From contig CM046348.1 in the NCBI GenBank assembly GCA_025403435.1, positions 10,472,606 through 10,536,605 of the forward strand: a stretch of 64,000 nt of DNA, read 5' to 3'. This document shows positions 49,297-61,455 of this stretch, in pieces. The translations under genes were made by a program, and so were the position numbers. Under the pieces are notes generated by a model. That model searched no databases. It saw only the letters and a program-made list of their open reading frames with translations, and was not told the DNA's origin. Position 1 is the first letter of the stretch, and the number at the start of each line of letters is the position of its first letter. This DNA comes from Artocarpus heterophyllus (lineage: Eukaryota; Streptophyta; Magnoliopsida; Rosales; Moraceae).

Positions 49297-50564
49297 TCAC
49301 AGTGTAGAAGGGAATTTAAAAATACTCATAGCATTTGTGGATATAGTTTGGGCAACTGGCTTTATAAGAACTTCTTTACCACCCACAGAAAATAGTTTCC
49401 TCTTCCATAACTGTAGCTTATTCCAAACCTTTTCTTTTACTCTATTGAACACCTTCCTTCTATCTCTTCCCATAAACGCCGGTAAGCCCAAATAGACATC
49501 ATGAGAAACAGAAATTGGAAGACCTGAAAGAGAAAGAATGGTACCTTGATGATCTGTTCTAAGGTTGGGGCTAAAATGACCATCGACTTCTAGAAATTGA
49601 TGGCTTCACCCCAAGGCCTACCATAAACCGATAGGACGTCATCCACAGCCGCACAACTCCCCTCATCTATACATCCTAAAATAATACGATCAACCACAAA
49701 GAGAAAATGGTTGATTTTCGGAGCACCTCTAGCACAAACAATACCTTGTAAAGAACCCATCTCCACCTTTCTCCTAAGCAAAGAGGAAAAACATTCCGCA
49801 CACAAAAGAAACAAATATGGTGACAATGGACATCATTATCAGAGCCCCTGGTGAGAAACAACACATGCATACGATACTCCCTTAACAAGAAAAGAGACTT
49901 TGAAGTAGTAACACAATCCATAACCCTCCTAACTTAAGCAAGGGAAAAGCCTAGCTTTAACATAATTCTCTCCAAGAAGCACTACTCTGCTTTGTCATAA
50001 GCTTTACTCATGTCTAACTCTAAAGCCATAAATCCATTCCTCCCCCCTATTTTACGACGAATAATGTGTGTGGTCTCAAAGTCCATGATAATGTTATCTG
50101 TGATAGGACGACCTTGAACAAAAACACTTTGCTCATCCGAGATGATATGAGAAAGATAGGAGTTTAAACGGTTAACCAACATCTTGGTAATAATCTTGTA
50201 GACCATGTTACGCAAGCTAATAGGCCGGAAGTCTGAAACTTTCCTTCGGGACAATCTTTGGAATGAGAAGAATATAAGTCTCATTTAGCTCCCTCACAGA
50301 ATCACCACCATTGAGAATATTGAGGCACACCCGAGCGATGTTGGACCCCATAATATCCCAATTCTCCTGATAGAAACCTGCATGAAAACCATCCGGCCTC
50401 AGCGATTTCCAGGCTCCCGTAGAAAACAATAGCACCTTAACCTCCTCCATGGTAAAAGGCCTATCCAAATCCTCCTGCACACCATCCCACACTCGACATA
50501 CAACATGGTTTAACGCTATCTCAAAATCACTCTCCTCCGGTGTCGAGATCAAGAAAATATCCAT
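49297..50564 (-). pseudogene. LINE reverse transcriptase domain, broken
   Basis: In order on minus: WKSLRPDGFHAGFYQENWDI and ETYILLIPKI; then KVSDFRPISLRNMVYKIITK, DEQSVFVQGRPITDNIIM and GFMALELDMSKAYDK; then MSPYLFLLCAECFSSLLRR; then LGLPAFxGRDRRKVF-like sequence and WKRKLFSVGGKEVLIKPVAQ. These are conserved L1 RT blocks spread over several frames. The catalytic FADD box reads FVVDR, so even a repaired frame would lack the active site. Confidence 0.85.
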
Positions 50565-51020
50565 TAAGTAGTTTTCAACTAATTGAACGATCTCCTCTGT
50601 TGAAGTTTTCTAATCCTCATAAACATCCTCGTGACCTTTAATTTCATTTTTGGTGTTTCTTTGCAACGCCTTTGAGTGGAAAAACTTCGTATTCTTATCG
50701 CGCCCTTAAAGCCATTCTCTTCAAGATCTTTGTTTCCAATAATACTCCTCTAAAGCAGAATATCGATCTAATTCTTTTTGGAGATGACAATGCGAACTTT
50801 AAATCCGAACCTACGATGAATATCATTTAGTTCTGCAATTTCCTTTTACAGCCCACGAACCTTCCTCGGGACAAAACCAAAAGTCGTCGCCCCACCACTT
50901 CAAAACCTCGGCAGACCTATTTAATGTAATCTTAAAAGCCCGCTCATTACCATTGATATCCTCTTGGAACCAAGATGACAATACAACTTCTCTATATTCA
51001 TCCCGATTCTGCCAGGTTGG

Positions 51021-51823
51021 TTAAAACAAAAATATACATTGATTACCTCTAGTATCACCACTTCTAGTTGTAGCAACATTTAACACCAAATGAAGAACCT
51101 GGTGATCAGAACGATGAAAATCTTTATGATAAAGCTGATAGTTTTCGAATAAAGTCCTCCAATTATCATCTCCAAAGCATCGATCTAATCTCTCTTGAAT
51201 ATTGTCAGAAGGATACTTCCCGTTATTCCAAGTTAGAGGGCCCCCCTGGAAACTCAAATCCATAAGCCTGCAATCTTCCGTCGATTGCCAAAACTCTGAC
51301 ATACTCTGATAAATCTGATCATCGCCACCCCGCTTCTTCGACAAGTAGAAACTTTCATTGAAACCCCTACCACCAACCAAGGAAGCGTGTATAAACCCCT
51401 GACCCGCCTCAAAAGCTCCCATGAGTGGTGTCTATGTGCCTTTTCAAGATGACTGTAAAACCCGGTAAATCGCCGCTTCGTCCCATCCGCCAAAACTACA
51501 AACTACAAAAGCATCAATTTGATCGGAAGAAAAACCCTTAACAGACACGTCACATTCCGAATTCTATAACAACACCAAACCCTCCCTTCTTCCAATGCAG
51601 TTCACATAAAAACCACCAACAAGCCGATCTTTCAAAGATGTAGCCGAATCTCTGAAATGAAAAGTAAATTGGGTTTATAGCTCCGAAAGGCAAGCCAGAG
51701 CTTATCGAACGCCCGTGAGTTCCCTAATCCATAAGCGTTCCATACTAAACAACTCATGGCATCCGGTGGAGGTTGCGAAGCCATCCTTTTTCTTCTCACC
51801 CAATACAACATCCACTTGCTCAA
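51021..51823 (-). pseudogene. LINE apurinic/apyrimidinic-type endonuclease domain, broken
   Basis: The N-terminus MSCLVWNAYGLGNSRAFDKL and LLFISEIRL match the plant L1 endonuclease start (usually WNCRGLGN). The later LTWNNGKYPSDNIQERLDRC and FHRSDHQVLHLVLN match its C-terminal blocks with the SDH motif. The parts lie in more than one frame. Confidence 0.75.
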
Positions 51824-51939
51824 TTTTATGTTTAGACGCGAACTTCTTATTAGCCTTAACAGTCTCCAAACTTCTGCTACTCTTCCCCTTCAGTAATAAA
51901 GTCTTTTGAGGCCCCAAGCTTCTAATCGGAGAAGACAAA

Positions 51940-52250
51940 CTCGCCTTGAACTCATTGGTTTATTGACATTTGACCCCTTAGTAATCTCCTTCAATACCTT
52001 AGTCATCAAGTCTGTGTCATTGTCTTTTTTTTAGGCTTTTGCATATTAATAATTAATTCCATCAACATGAGAAACATGCAACGTGATAGTAAAAGTATCA
52101 CGTGTATGGGCTTCAATATTTTTAAAAGTCTCATGACTATCCATAACACGTGCACTTACCCCATCGTCCTTAATACTCAAAACTTCCTCGGGTAAGTTTG
52201 AATTCAAATCACGAGAAGTCTGGTAACTTACCAAATGAGGCTCCAAATTT
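51940..52250 (-). pseudogene. LINE ORF1 C-terminal remnant
   Basis: Continuation of LINE ORF1 beyond the copia insertion: hydrophilic sequence with no recognisable domain. It joins, after removal of 52257-56391 plus one AAATC copy, to the zinc-knuckle part at 56397 onward. Confidence 0.5.
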
Positions 52251-52256
52251 AAATCT

Positions 52257-52983
52257 GTTGGGGAATTAGACGACTCCTAATTCCAAGGATCGCAAGAACG
52301 AACAATTGCAAAAAATAAATAGGAGAAAAGAAGAAAAAGAGACACCAAATTTTTATACAGGTTCGTCCAAATTTGAGACTACGTCCTGTTTCTGCCGCTT
52401 GCAAATTCCACTATGATGAAGGAGATTACAGATTACAAGAGTAGTTTCTCACACACTTACAAATTGTGCTTACCAAAACTCTCTTCTATCTAACACCCTG
52501 TGGGAATTTTTCTCTCTCAAGGATGGAGCTCTCAAGAATTTTGCCTCTCACAATTTTATGCCACTCTTAATTTTCACACACACATCACACACACAACCCT
52601 AGCCATCTTGTGTCTATTTATAGCTAAAGGAGGAGAAAAATAACAACTAATGGGAAACCCTAGTGGTTTCCCGTTTTTGGGACCTTTGAGTTCGACTATG
52701 ACTCAACAAACATCGCGCAGCACAGTGCGTCAGCGTTGCAGCGCTCGAAACGAGCGCTACGGCGCTCCCCTGCGGCGCCTAGGCGCTCTTCTCCTGGCGC
52801 CTAGGCGCCCTTGTCCTGGCTCCTAGGCGCTCTGCACTTGGCGCCTAGGCGCCCTCATCCCAGCGCCGCGACGCTCTTCTGCCAGAGCCGCGACGCTTGC
52901 TCCCTACCTTCGAGGACGCAATTTTCTCCCTTTTCCTTCCTTTTGCTGAGTTGTCTACTTGATTTGGCTCAACATCTGCAACA
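52257..52983 (-). repeat. 3' LTR of the copia element
   Basis: On minus, CTATAAATAGAC near 52612-52623 fits the LTR promoter. It contains a stack of GGCGCCTAGGCGCC palindromes (about 52773-52853), with one extra 44 bp unit compared with the other LTR. Confidence 0.9.
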
Positions 52984-53000
52984 ATCTCCCACTTGGAGAC
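52984..53000 (-). promoter_or_regulatory. copia polypurine tract
   Basis: On minus, the sequence just before the 3' LTR is CCAAGTGGGAGAT, the usual copia polypurine tract that primes plus-strand synthesis. Confidence 0.7.
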
Positions 53001-53039
53001 TAATCAATCACCATGTCTCCTACTGCAGAGGCAACGACT

Positions 53040-55674
53040 TCTCACGCCTCATGGAGAAGTCCAACTGAAGTTGCGCACAACTTCAGTTTCTCGATCGGAT
53101 CCATCTTGGTGAGCATATCTCTGGATCCTTTTACCACCCACCTTGCCTTATACCCTTTGCTGCCAGCACTCTTATTTTTTACCCTGTATACCCTTTTGTT
53201 GTGCAAGGACTTTTTACCCTATGGTAACTTTGCTAGTTGCCATGTCCGATCCAACTCGTCCCTCATGGCTAACTCCCACTTGACCGAATCTCCAGCCTCC
53301 ACGGCTTCATCAAAGCTCTCTAGCTCACCTCTATCGGTCAACAAGATATAATGCAGAGTTGGGGAGTATCTCTGCGGTGGTCTGATTGTCCTGCTAGACC
53401 TCCTGACTGGTGTGGTAGGAGTCCTCTGGTTTCCTTCTGGAGCTATGTTTTTCTGGTCTTCAACCTATGGATTTTGCACCTCCACTTCAGGCAGATCCTT
53501 CAATGGAATCACCTCAGGCTTCTTATCTTCAGAACCTGAACCCCTGGAGTCCGTGCTGTCTCTGTCCTTGTACAGAACACCTTCGTTGAAGATCACATCC
53601 TTGCTCCTGATAATCTTCAGACTTTGGTCATCCCAGAGACGATAACCAAACTCAAGTCCGCCATAGCCAACCAGAAAACACTTCTTTGACTTGGCATCCA
53701 GTTTACTTCTAGCAGCGGAATCAATGTGTGCATAGGAAACACAACTAAACACTCTCAAGTAAGAGAGATCCACCTTTTTATGGCTCCAGGCTTCTTCCGG
53801 TAGCTTGAACTTCAGCGGTATGGATGGACTTCTGTTGATCAGATGAGTGGCTGTGTTAATTGCCTCAGCCCAAAACATCTTTGGTAGCCCTGCATGCAAC
53901 TTCATGCTTCTAGCACCCTCGTTTAAAGTCCTGTTCATCCTCTCAGCTACCCCATTCTGTTGTGGTTTTTCTGGAATGGTCTTCCTCATCTTTATCCCAT
54001 TCTTAGCACAATACCGCCTGAAATCTTCACCTAGGTACTCTCCCCCATTGTCGGACTACAAGCACTTTACCTTCAAATCTGTCTCGTTCTCCACCATGGC
54101 TCTCCATCTCTTGAAAGCATCAAATACATCAGATTTGTTTTCAGAAAGTAAACCCATACCTTCCTGCTTAAGTCATTTATGAACGTCACATAGTAGTTTG
54201 AGCCACCAAGGGAAGTCACCGGCCAGGCCCCCACACATCAGTGTGAACTAGCTCTAATTTCCTGGACTTAGGCTCTCTACCCATCTTTGAAAAAACCCAC
54301 TCTCTTCTGTTTACCAAAGATGCAGGCTTCACACAAACTGTGATTAACAGTTTTCAAACCCGGCAGTTTTCCTTTGCAGTGAAGCACCTTCATACCCTTC
54401 TCACTCATGTGACCGAGCCTATAATGCCATAGCTCGGTATTGGCAGCAGAATCAGCAACTGCTATGGTATCTCTGCAACTAGAGTTCATGTAGAGAGTTC
54501 CAGCCTTGCGTCCCCGAGCAATAACCATCGCTCCTTTCGTGACTTTCCAACCTCCATAATTGAAGGTTACTTTATGTCCATCATCATCCAGTTGCCCCAC
54601 CGAAATCAAGTTGCGCATTAATTTAGGAACATGTCTCACCTTATGAATCTTCCATACCGACCCATCAGGCATTTTTAAACTGACATCTCCAATGCCAACA
54701 ATATCTAAAGGTTCTCCATCAGCGAGATAAACCTTACCATGATTTTCGGCAACATAATTCTCTAGGACATGACGGTGTGTTGTGGTGTGGAATGATGCTC
54801 CTGAGTCTATCACCCACGAATCAAAAGAACTGTCGACAGACAAGATTAAGGCATCCTGTTGCTCTTCAGTGGCGGTGTTAGCTTCATCATTAGTCTTGTC
54901 TTCATTCTTCCTTGGAGCCCTGCAGTTCTTTTTCAAGTGGCCCATCTTCCCACAGTTCCAACACTCCATGGTCCTACCGTTCCTTGACTTGCTTCTCCCA
55001 TTCTTCGACTTGCCTCTCCTGCCATTATCCCTGTTGGATTGCCTGTCAAGTTTCCTGCCCCTATTATCAACATTAAGGGCCGAGTTCGACGAAGAGGCTT
55101 CACCTGAGTCCTTCCTGCGAACTTCTCCCGCCAGAATAGAGTTTCTGACATCGACAAACTTCAATTTTGCACTCCCTAGAGAATTTGTAATGGCCACCCT
55201 CATGGGTTCCCAGCTATTCGGTAACGAGGCCAAAAGGATTAGAGCATTGATCTCATCATCGAATTTAATCTCTACCGAGACCAATTAGTTCAGAACGGTG
55301 TTGAAACTGTTCAGGTGCTCTACCACCGAGGCACCTTCAGGCATCTTTAAATTAAAAAGCTTCTTCATGAGATGTACCTTGTTATTGGCTGAGGGCTTCT
55401 CATACATCTCTGACAGAGCCTTCATCATCCCTGCTGTAGTGGTCTCCTTCGTAACGTTGTGGGCAACGTTCTTTGACAAAGTCAAATGGATCACACTGAG
55501 TACCTGTCTATAAAGGAGACTCCACTCCTCATCCTTCATGCCTTCGGGCTTATTACCCAAGGGCAAGTGCAGTTTCCTGCTGTCCAGGTAGTCTTCTACT
55601 TGCATCCTCCAATAGGAAAAATCTGAACCATCAAATTTGGTGATACCGGCTGCCATACCTTCTTCTCCAGTCAT
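53040..55674 (-). pseudogene. copia gag-protease-integrase remnant fused to polyprotein C-terminus
   Basis: On minus, gag starts at 55674 (MTGEEGMAAGITKFDG). A stop at 55285-55287 lies where NQLVSVEI is expected, suggesting CAA to TAA. Then come the zinc knuckle CWNCGKMGHLKKNC, protease VIDSGASFHTT and the pre-integrase block ELWHYRLGHMSEKG. Integrase shows HTDVWGP, then PQQNGVAERMNRT, and breaks in frame at several points. After the integrase C-terminus (ENHxxRDVxFNE-like RSKDVIFNEGVLY) a short RT start (KSLHNKRVYRV, GYKARWVVKG) runs directly into the polyprotein tail RDMLTKMDPIEKL, which ends at a TGA. The RT catalytic core and RNase H are absent. Confidence 0.88.
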
Positions 55675-55694
55675 CGTTCTTGATCAAAACCTCC

Positions 55695-55706
55695 GCTCTG
55701 ATACCA
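55695..55706 (-). promoter_or_regulatory. copia primer-binding site
   Basis: On minus, TGGTATCAGAGC follows the 5' LTR after 2 nt. It is complementary to the 3' end of initiator Met-tRNA, the usual copia primer. Confidence 0.85.
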
Positions 55707-55708
55707 GT

Positions 55709-56391
55709 TGTTGGGGAATTAGACGACTCCTAATTCCAAGGATCGCAAGAACGAACAATTGCAGAAAATAAATAGGAGAAAAGAAGTAAAAGAGACACCA
55801 AATTTTTATACAGGTTCGTCCAAAATTGAGACTACGCCCTGTTTCTGCCGCTTGCAGATTCCACTATGATGAAGGAGATTACAGATTACAAGAGCAGTTT
55901 CTCACACACTCACAAATTGTGCTTACCAAAACTCTCTTCTATCTAACACCCTGTGGGAATTTTTCTCTCTCAAGGATGGAGCTCTCAAGAATTTTGCCTC
56001 TCACAAAATTATGCCACTCTTAATTTTCACACACACATCACACACACAACCCTAGCCACCTTGTGTCTATTTATAACCAAAGGAGGAGAAAAATAGCAAC
56101 TAATGGGAAACCCTAGTGGTTTCTCGTTTTTGGGACTTTTGAGTTTGACTATGACTCAAAAATATCACGCATCACAGCGTGTCAGCGCCGCGGCTCTCGA
56201 AACGAGCGCGTAGGCGCTCCCCTGCGGCGCGTAGGCGCTCTTCTCCTGGCGCCTAGGCGCCCTCATCCCAGCGCCGCGGTGCTCTTCTGCCAGAGCCGCG
56301 GCGCTTGCTCCCTGCCTTCGAGGACACAATTTTCTCCATTTTCCTTCCTTTTGCTGAGTTGTCTACTTGATTTGGCTCCACATCTGCAACA
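55709..56391 (-). repeat. 5' LTR of the copia element
   Basis: It matches 52257-52983 end to end, apart from a 44 bp unit lacking here and scattered substitutions. The palindrome stack is at about 56203-56265. Confidence 0.9.
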
Positions 56392-56399
56392 AAATCAAC

Positions 56400-57271
56400 A
56401 TCAATTGCCTCCCACGAGTTTCAACCGTACGAACGCCTCACCCTTGCGAACCGACACCACCCCACTGCACTGCTGAAGAGTCAAAACCACCCACCAGAGC
56501 CTGATTGCGACCACCACCCAAACCTAGAGCATGGTTCCACCGATCAAAACTTCAACCTCCCTACCAGTTGCCATGGTCACGAGAAAAAGGTCAGTCAAAC
56601 CTAGAGCAAGACAATCCTTCATAGTGTGCCCTAACTTGCCACACCAGTAACATAGATCCTGCAGCTTCTCGTATTTCAAATCCACCCATACCATTAGACT
56701 CGTTGACCAAGACAAACTCGGGTGTCTCTTTTAATCAGCTTTTTAACATCAATTTGGGAATGGATATGTAGGAAGTTCCCTGAGCATTTCCTGTGTTCTA
56801 TCTGTATGCACGGCGACCAAATTCCCAATTACATCACCAATAAGTTCATCAATCTCTGAAATTCTTCCTCCAAGGGGAGACTATTTGCTTGAACCCAAAA
56901 GCTAGTATAGCAAAAATCTATCAATTCGATATGTTCAAGCTTATCCACCCGTTTTAATGTTAAACGAGAATGGTCGAAACACCATGGCTCCTCATCAAGA
57001 GTGCGGTCTTCGTCTTTCACGTCTTTAAAAGAGAAGAGGAAAACATCTCGCACCACTTCTTTCACTCACCCTTAACCGGCCTCCATGCTCCAATCACTGT
57101 TGATTTGAAAGTCTCCTTGTTGTAAGACCTTCTTGTCAACAAGCGTCCCAAAAGGCCCAATTTCATCTCCATACGTCTTTTCTCCACCACTTCATCCGCA
57201 ACGCCCACCACATCTTCTTCTTCTGCTATTATAGAAAGAGTCTTCTACCGATGAACAATGTCTTCCATCAT
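56400..57271 (-). pseudogene. LINE ORF1 (DUF4283 and zinc knuckle), broken
   Basis: On minus it starts ATGATG at 57271 (MMEDIVHR, then a stop). KEVVRDVFLFSFKDVKDEDR and DEEPWCFDHSRLTLKR with FWVQANSLPL are the DUF4283 RNA-binding block of plant L1 ORF1. YEKLQDLCYWCGKLGHTMKD is the CCHC-type knuckle. Stops and at least one frameshift break it. Confidence 0.8.
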
Positions 57272-57400
57272 GATACACCCTCATCATACTCAAACACTAT
57301 GGAGAAAACCAACAGAAAAGATAAAAACAGTAATCAAACTCACATGATAAGGGTGAGGGAAAGGCCTCCCACGGACCCTAGGAGAGAGTATCTTTTTCAA

Positions 57401-57921
57401 TAGATATAAACATGGGTATATGCTTTGCCCAAATTGAAAGTATAAATTATAAAAAAAGAAAGAAAGAAAGAAAGATCTATATTTTAAATTCATTATTGAG
57501 ATTTTACTATAGTTATTAAAAAAAAGAAAATGCCATGATGGGAGGCATTGAAATTCTCCAACGGTATAGAACAAAATATAAACCTTTAGATTATAAGTCA
57601 ACAACTCAAAATCGTGATGTTTATAGAAGCTAAAATAAAACCAATCACATCTGATCACACATTCTTGTTTATATCAATTTAAACCTAAACCAATCTTAAC
57701 CATTGATCTCATTAAAGCTTTAATCTTAACTATTGATTCAAAAAAGATATCAAACCCTTAAATTGAAACAAATCAAACCAAAAATTGAAAACAAAGTTGT
57801 GAACAGAACCCATCCCTCCATCGCTGATCAACCCATGCCTAGGCCAAATCATCGCTGACAAGTCCTTCGCCACCCTCTTACTCGCGCCATCGCTGATGTC
57901 TACGAGATCGATGACTATTGT
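57401..57921. other. intergenic, between the LINE and the solo LTR
   Basis: It includes an (AAAG)n-like microsatellite at about 57453-57476. A GC-richer block (57810-57921) with GCTGACAAGTCCTTCGCCA resembles 62068 onward on the other side of the solo LTR. No gene is supported. Confidence 0.35.
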
Positions 57922-58229
57922 TGTGACACCCAAGAATTTTCAATGCATTAAACATGTAATAATTAAGGATTATGTTAAGTAATATAAGAACAAATTTTAT
58001 GAGCTAAATTTTATGCTCACAAATTTGTTAAGAATTGAAGGGGTAATTTTGGTGTCATGGAGATTATTGTTTAAATCTGATTTTCACAAAAATTTCATAA
58101 AAGTAAAAATGAGATTTTTAAGGTTAAAAATCACGTCATAGTCTTAAACAAGGAAGAAATTATATGAAAATAAACTAGAAAGCCTAATTGTTGCAAAAGG
58201 TATTGCAACAAATTTTAAGATAAAAATAC

Positions 58230-58560
58230 AGTTTAAAAATAAATAGTATTAAAATATAAAAATTATACGGTATAAAGATTAAAAGGTACAAAAATTATAT
58301 AGTATGAGAATAATATAGTGTAAGGATTACATTGATAAAGTTACGCAATATAGAAGTATACTGATAAAGTTAAGTAATATGAAAATTATACTGCATAAAA
58401 TAATATAGTATAAAAATTAGACTGTGTAAAGCTAAGTAGTATAGAAATTATACTATATGGATGATGTAGAAATTTGTGGACCATGAAAAGTAGTATAAAT
58501 AGGAATACAGACAGCATGGGAAATACACATGCAGTGTAAGAAAAAATACTGTCAGTATAA
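58230..58560. repeat. degenerate short tandem repeats in the large LTR
   Basis: Many units of the form TATAGTATAAAAATTATACT or AAAGTTAAGTAATATGAAAA follow each other. The partner LTR has a matching array near 34790-35230 on the other strand. Confidence 0.55.
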
Positions 58561-60863
58561 ATTTGGACTATTTTAGAAGGATGTGGGATCCACCAAGTAA
58601 TACTTGGAAGGCGAAAAATTGTCCACTTCATCTATGACATCATTGGTTTTGAAAAAGTGGTTGGGACAAGTTTTAAAATTTCAATTTGACCCCTAGACTA
58701 ATTATTTTTGTAAAAAGGGGCCTGAGTGGATGAAACCTTATCTCCACAAGTGGTGAAGAAAAGGCCACATTTCCCCCATAGGAAAACCGGTAGTGGCTTA
58801 TGTTTTGGGCTAAAAATTTATTCATTTTTGCCCCTATAGTTGGTCTTATAAATACCTAGAAAAAAGATTGGTTTTATTTATGAAAATGGCTCCTATTTTC
58901 CTCTTAAGAATCCGCCTCTCCCCCAAGCATTTCCTTCTCTAAATTTTGATGACTTAAGCCTTAAAATTATGCAAAGAAACAAAAGCAAGTGTAGAAGATG
59001 AAGATTAAAGAGTTTCAAGGGTTCTAAGACATTTTCAAGAACCAAAAGGAAGGACTAACATCTTGGAATTGCTTAGGTAAAGTTCTAGTCCTTAAAACTA
59101 AGTAAAAGTTTATGTTTTTAACATGCATATCAAGTGTTTGATGTATGTTTATAGACTTTGACATGTGAGGTGGACATTATTGCATGTTTTGTTATCTATT
59201 AAGTGCTTAATTAAAAGCCTAGAAGAGTTTCAATGAAATTAAACTCAAGGAAAACAATCAAAGAATTATTTTGGTGCAAAAAGTATTTGAAGTGTGTTTT
59301 TGAAAGATTTTAGTATTTGAGGCCCTTAGAGGCCGAATTAGTTTCTAAGTTCAACATAAGATCTATTGGAAATGTTGATTTGGACAACTTTTGCAAAGAA
59401 ATTTCGCTCCGCTTGAATTCCAATCGGAACAAGCCAACACACATTAATTTCGGTTCTTCCATATCAAGAACGCTATTAAGATGAATGATTTGAGGAAAGT
59501 TAAAACATAGAAATTATAGATCTCATCAAAATGGTTGTAAATAGCGTACAGCTCATGAAAATTCTATACTCGTTTTAAGTTATGAATTTTATGAGATTTT
59601 AAGCACAAAATTTTGTTAAAAAAAAGAAAATCTTATGAAATGGTTTTAATTAGGCCAAAGAGTTTAAGGAAGTTTTAATCCTTATAAAAAACTAAATGTT
59701 TAGTATAAAATAGTTATTTGCGGTTCCGATGGCAAAAATGTCACAATTTTTGTGTTTTGGGAACAAATCATAAAATTATGTGAAACTGAATTTTTACCAA
59801 GAAATTGTTAGGTTCCTGCACTTCTGTGTTAGTGGGTAACCATATGTTTCAAGTTTGAAGGAATTAAGAGTTTTTTTGAAGTAAAGAATGAAAGAAAAAC
59901 ACGCCAAGGTCGTAAAGATATTTAAATTACGGGTCAAAACCGTAAAGTTTTGATAAAATAAAGTTTATCGAAAGGAAATCAATGTTTTGTTTTTTGTAAT
60001 ATTATAAGAAGTAAAGAAACTTAAGTTTTGTTTTAAAATTGGTTTTGAAAGTTTACTAAGATCCGTCAATGGTAAAATGATCATTTTTCATAAAAAGCTA
60101 AAACGGACCCTGAAATGATCGAATTAGATAAATGCCCTTATAAAGGATTTTTTTTCTATTCTATAAGTAACAAAACAGTGAATTAAAACAATAAATTTAA
60201 TAAAGTTACGAGACTCATGAAAAACCCATTAAGGGTAAAATTGTCATTTTTTATAAAACGGCTAAAACGGAGCCTGAGCCTTCCGAACTAGTGAGACGTC
60301 CATAGATAGAAAATGTTCCATATCACATTAAGTAACAAAACCGTCTAGTGAGACAAGGAATTTGATCAAGGAATGTACAAGATAAGTAATAGAGTAATGA
60401 ACCGATAAGAACAAAGTTAAGTAAAAGGAATGAAAGGTTAAAGTTTAAAGTGCCATTTTCAATCGAAGAAGTTGGTAATGAGAAAGGTTAGCTAATAATA
60501 GGGTGTCATTTGAAAGAGGACACAAAAACCGACTAATATAAAGAAAAAGGAATGAAATAGGAGCGCTAGAGCGTTATCTAAGTTAGTCTCAAACTCACCT
60601 ATAGCATGAAGAAAATGATTTTCAAATGCTATATATGTTTGAAATATATTTGCATTTTTTATGCATTAAGTTTTAAAGATCAAGTTGAAGATTTGCAATG
60701 TATTTGTAAATTATTGTACTTAAAGGTATGTTTGCATTGGTTATGCATAATGTTTTAAAAATTTAAGTTATGATTTTCAATGTGATTGCATATATTAGGT
60801 TTAATGTTTATGTATTAAGCTATGGCATATGATATGTTAGCATCACTAAAGTTTACAAGAGGG

Positions 60864-61455
60864 TAAATTAAATATAATAATTAAAGTGTTATACTAGCCT
60901 CCTTGATGTGAGGTATCTAAGTTATGTTAAAGTTATGACCTCATTGTTTGGCAGTTCTAAGTCTTTCACAAGGGAAGCATTATGCTATGTTAAATTAAAT
61001 ATAATTAAAGTGTTATACTAGCCTCCTTAATGTGAGGTATTCAAGTTATGTTAAAGTTATGACTTCATTGTTCGACTGTTCTAAGTCTTTCACAAGGAAA
61101 GTATTATGCTATGTTAAAGTAACGATCTCATGATTGATGATGTTGGTACGAACACTAAAGCCCGTAAGTTAAAGTAAGATAAGAATGATAATAAGAGTTC
61201 GAGTAAGTAATTGATAATAAATAGTTCGTAATTGAATGTTCATAAATAAGCATAAATAGAATTATGCATTATTACCTTACTTATATTCCGATCTCATGAT
61301 TGATAATGTTGGTACGAACACTAAAGCCCGTAAGTTAAAGTAAGATAAGAACGATAATAAGAGTTCGAGTAAGTAATTGATAATAAATAGTTTGTAATTG
61401 AATGTTCATAAATAAGCATAAATAGAATTATGCATTATTACCTTACTTATATTCC
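60864..61455. repeat. two tandem duplications in the large LTR (127 bp x2, 166 bp x2)
   Basis: The first pair starts at 60864 and 60991 (TAAATTAAATATAAT...). The second pair is 61123-61288 and 61289-61454, exactly 166 bp, with about three differences, so it is a recent duplication. Confidence 0.85.

Larger units (their letters stand above)
52257..56391 (-). mobile_element. copia-type LTR retrotransposon, internally deleted
   Basis: LTRs of 727 bp (52257-52983, the 3' LTR) and 683 bp (55709-56391, the 5' LTR) both run TGTTGGGGAATT to GCAACA in plus coordinates. AAATC flanks both sides (52252-52256 and 56392-56396), a perfect 5 bp duplication. The primer-binding site and polypurine tract are present. 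The 2.7 kb interior keeps gag, protease and integrase remnants but almost no reverse transcriptase or RNase H, so the element is non-autonomous. The LTRs differ at roughly 3 percent of the first 200 bases, so insertion is not very recent. Confidence 0.93.
47650..57400 (-). mobile_element. degenerate L1-type LINE, split by a copia element
   Basis: On minus, the order is ORF1 (57271 to about 56400, then 52250 to about 51940), endonuclease (about 51823-51020), reverse transcriptase (about 50564-49300), zinc-binding region (about 48484-48160) and RNase H (about 48195-47668). A T-run at 47645-47652 fits the poly-A tail. All parts carry stops or frameshifts, so it is dead. The 5' boundary near 57400 is approximate, and I could not identify target duplications for the LINE. 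Confidence 0.85.

Noticed and set aside
54782..55288. Plus-strand frame of 168 codons
   Set aside because: It is the antisense of copia gag and protease, which match known domains on minus.
57290..57658. 122-codon minus-strand frame
   Set aside because: It spans the LINE 5' flank and a microsatellite and has no recognisable domain.
60864..61455. CRISPR-like array
   Set aside because: The units are 127 and 166 bp head-to-tail duplications without spacers, in plant nuclear DNA.
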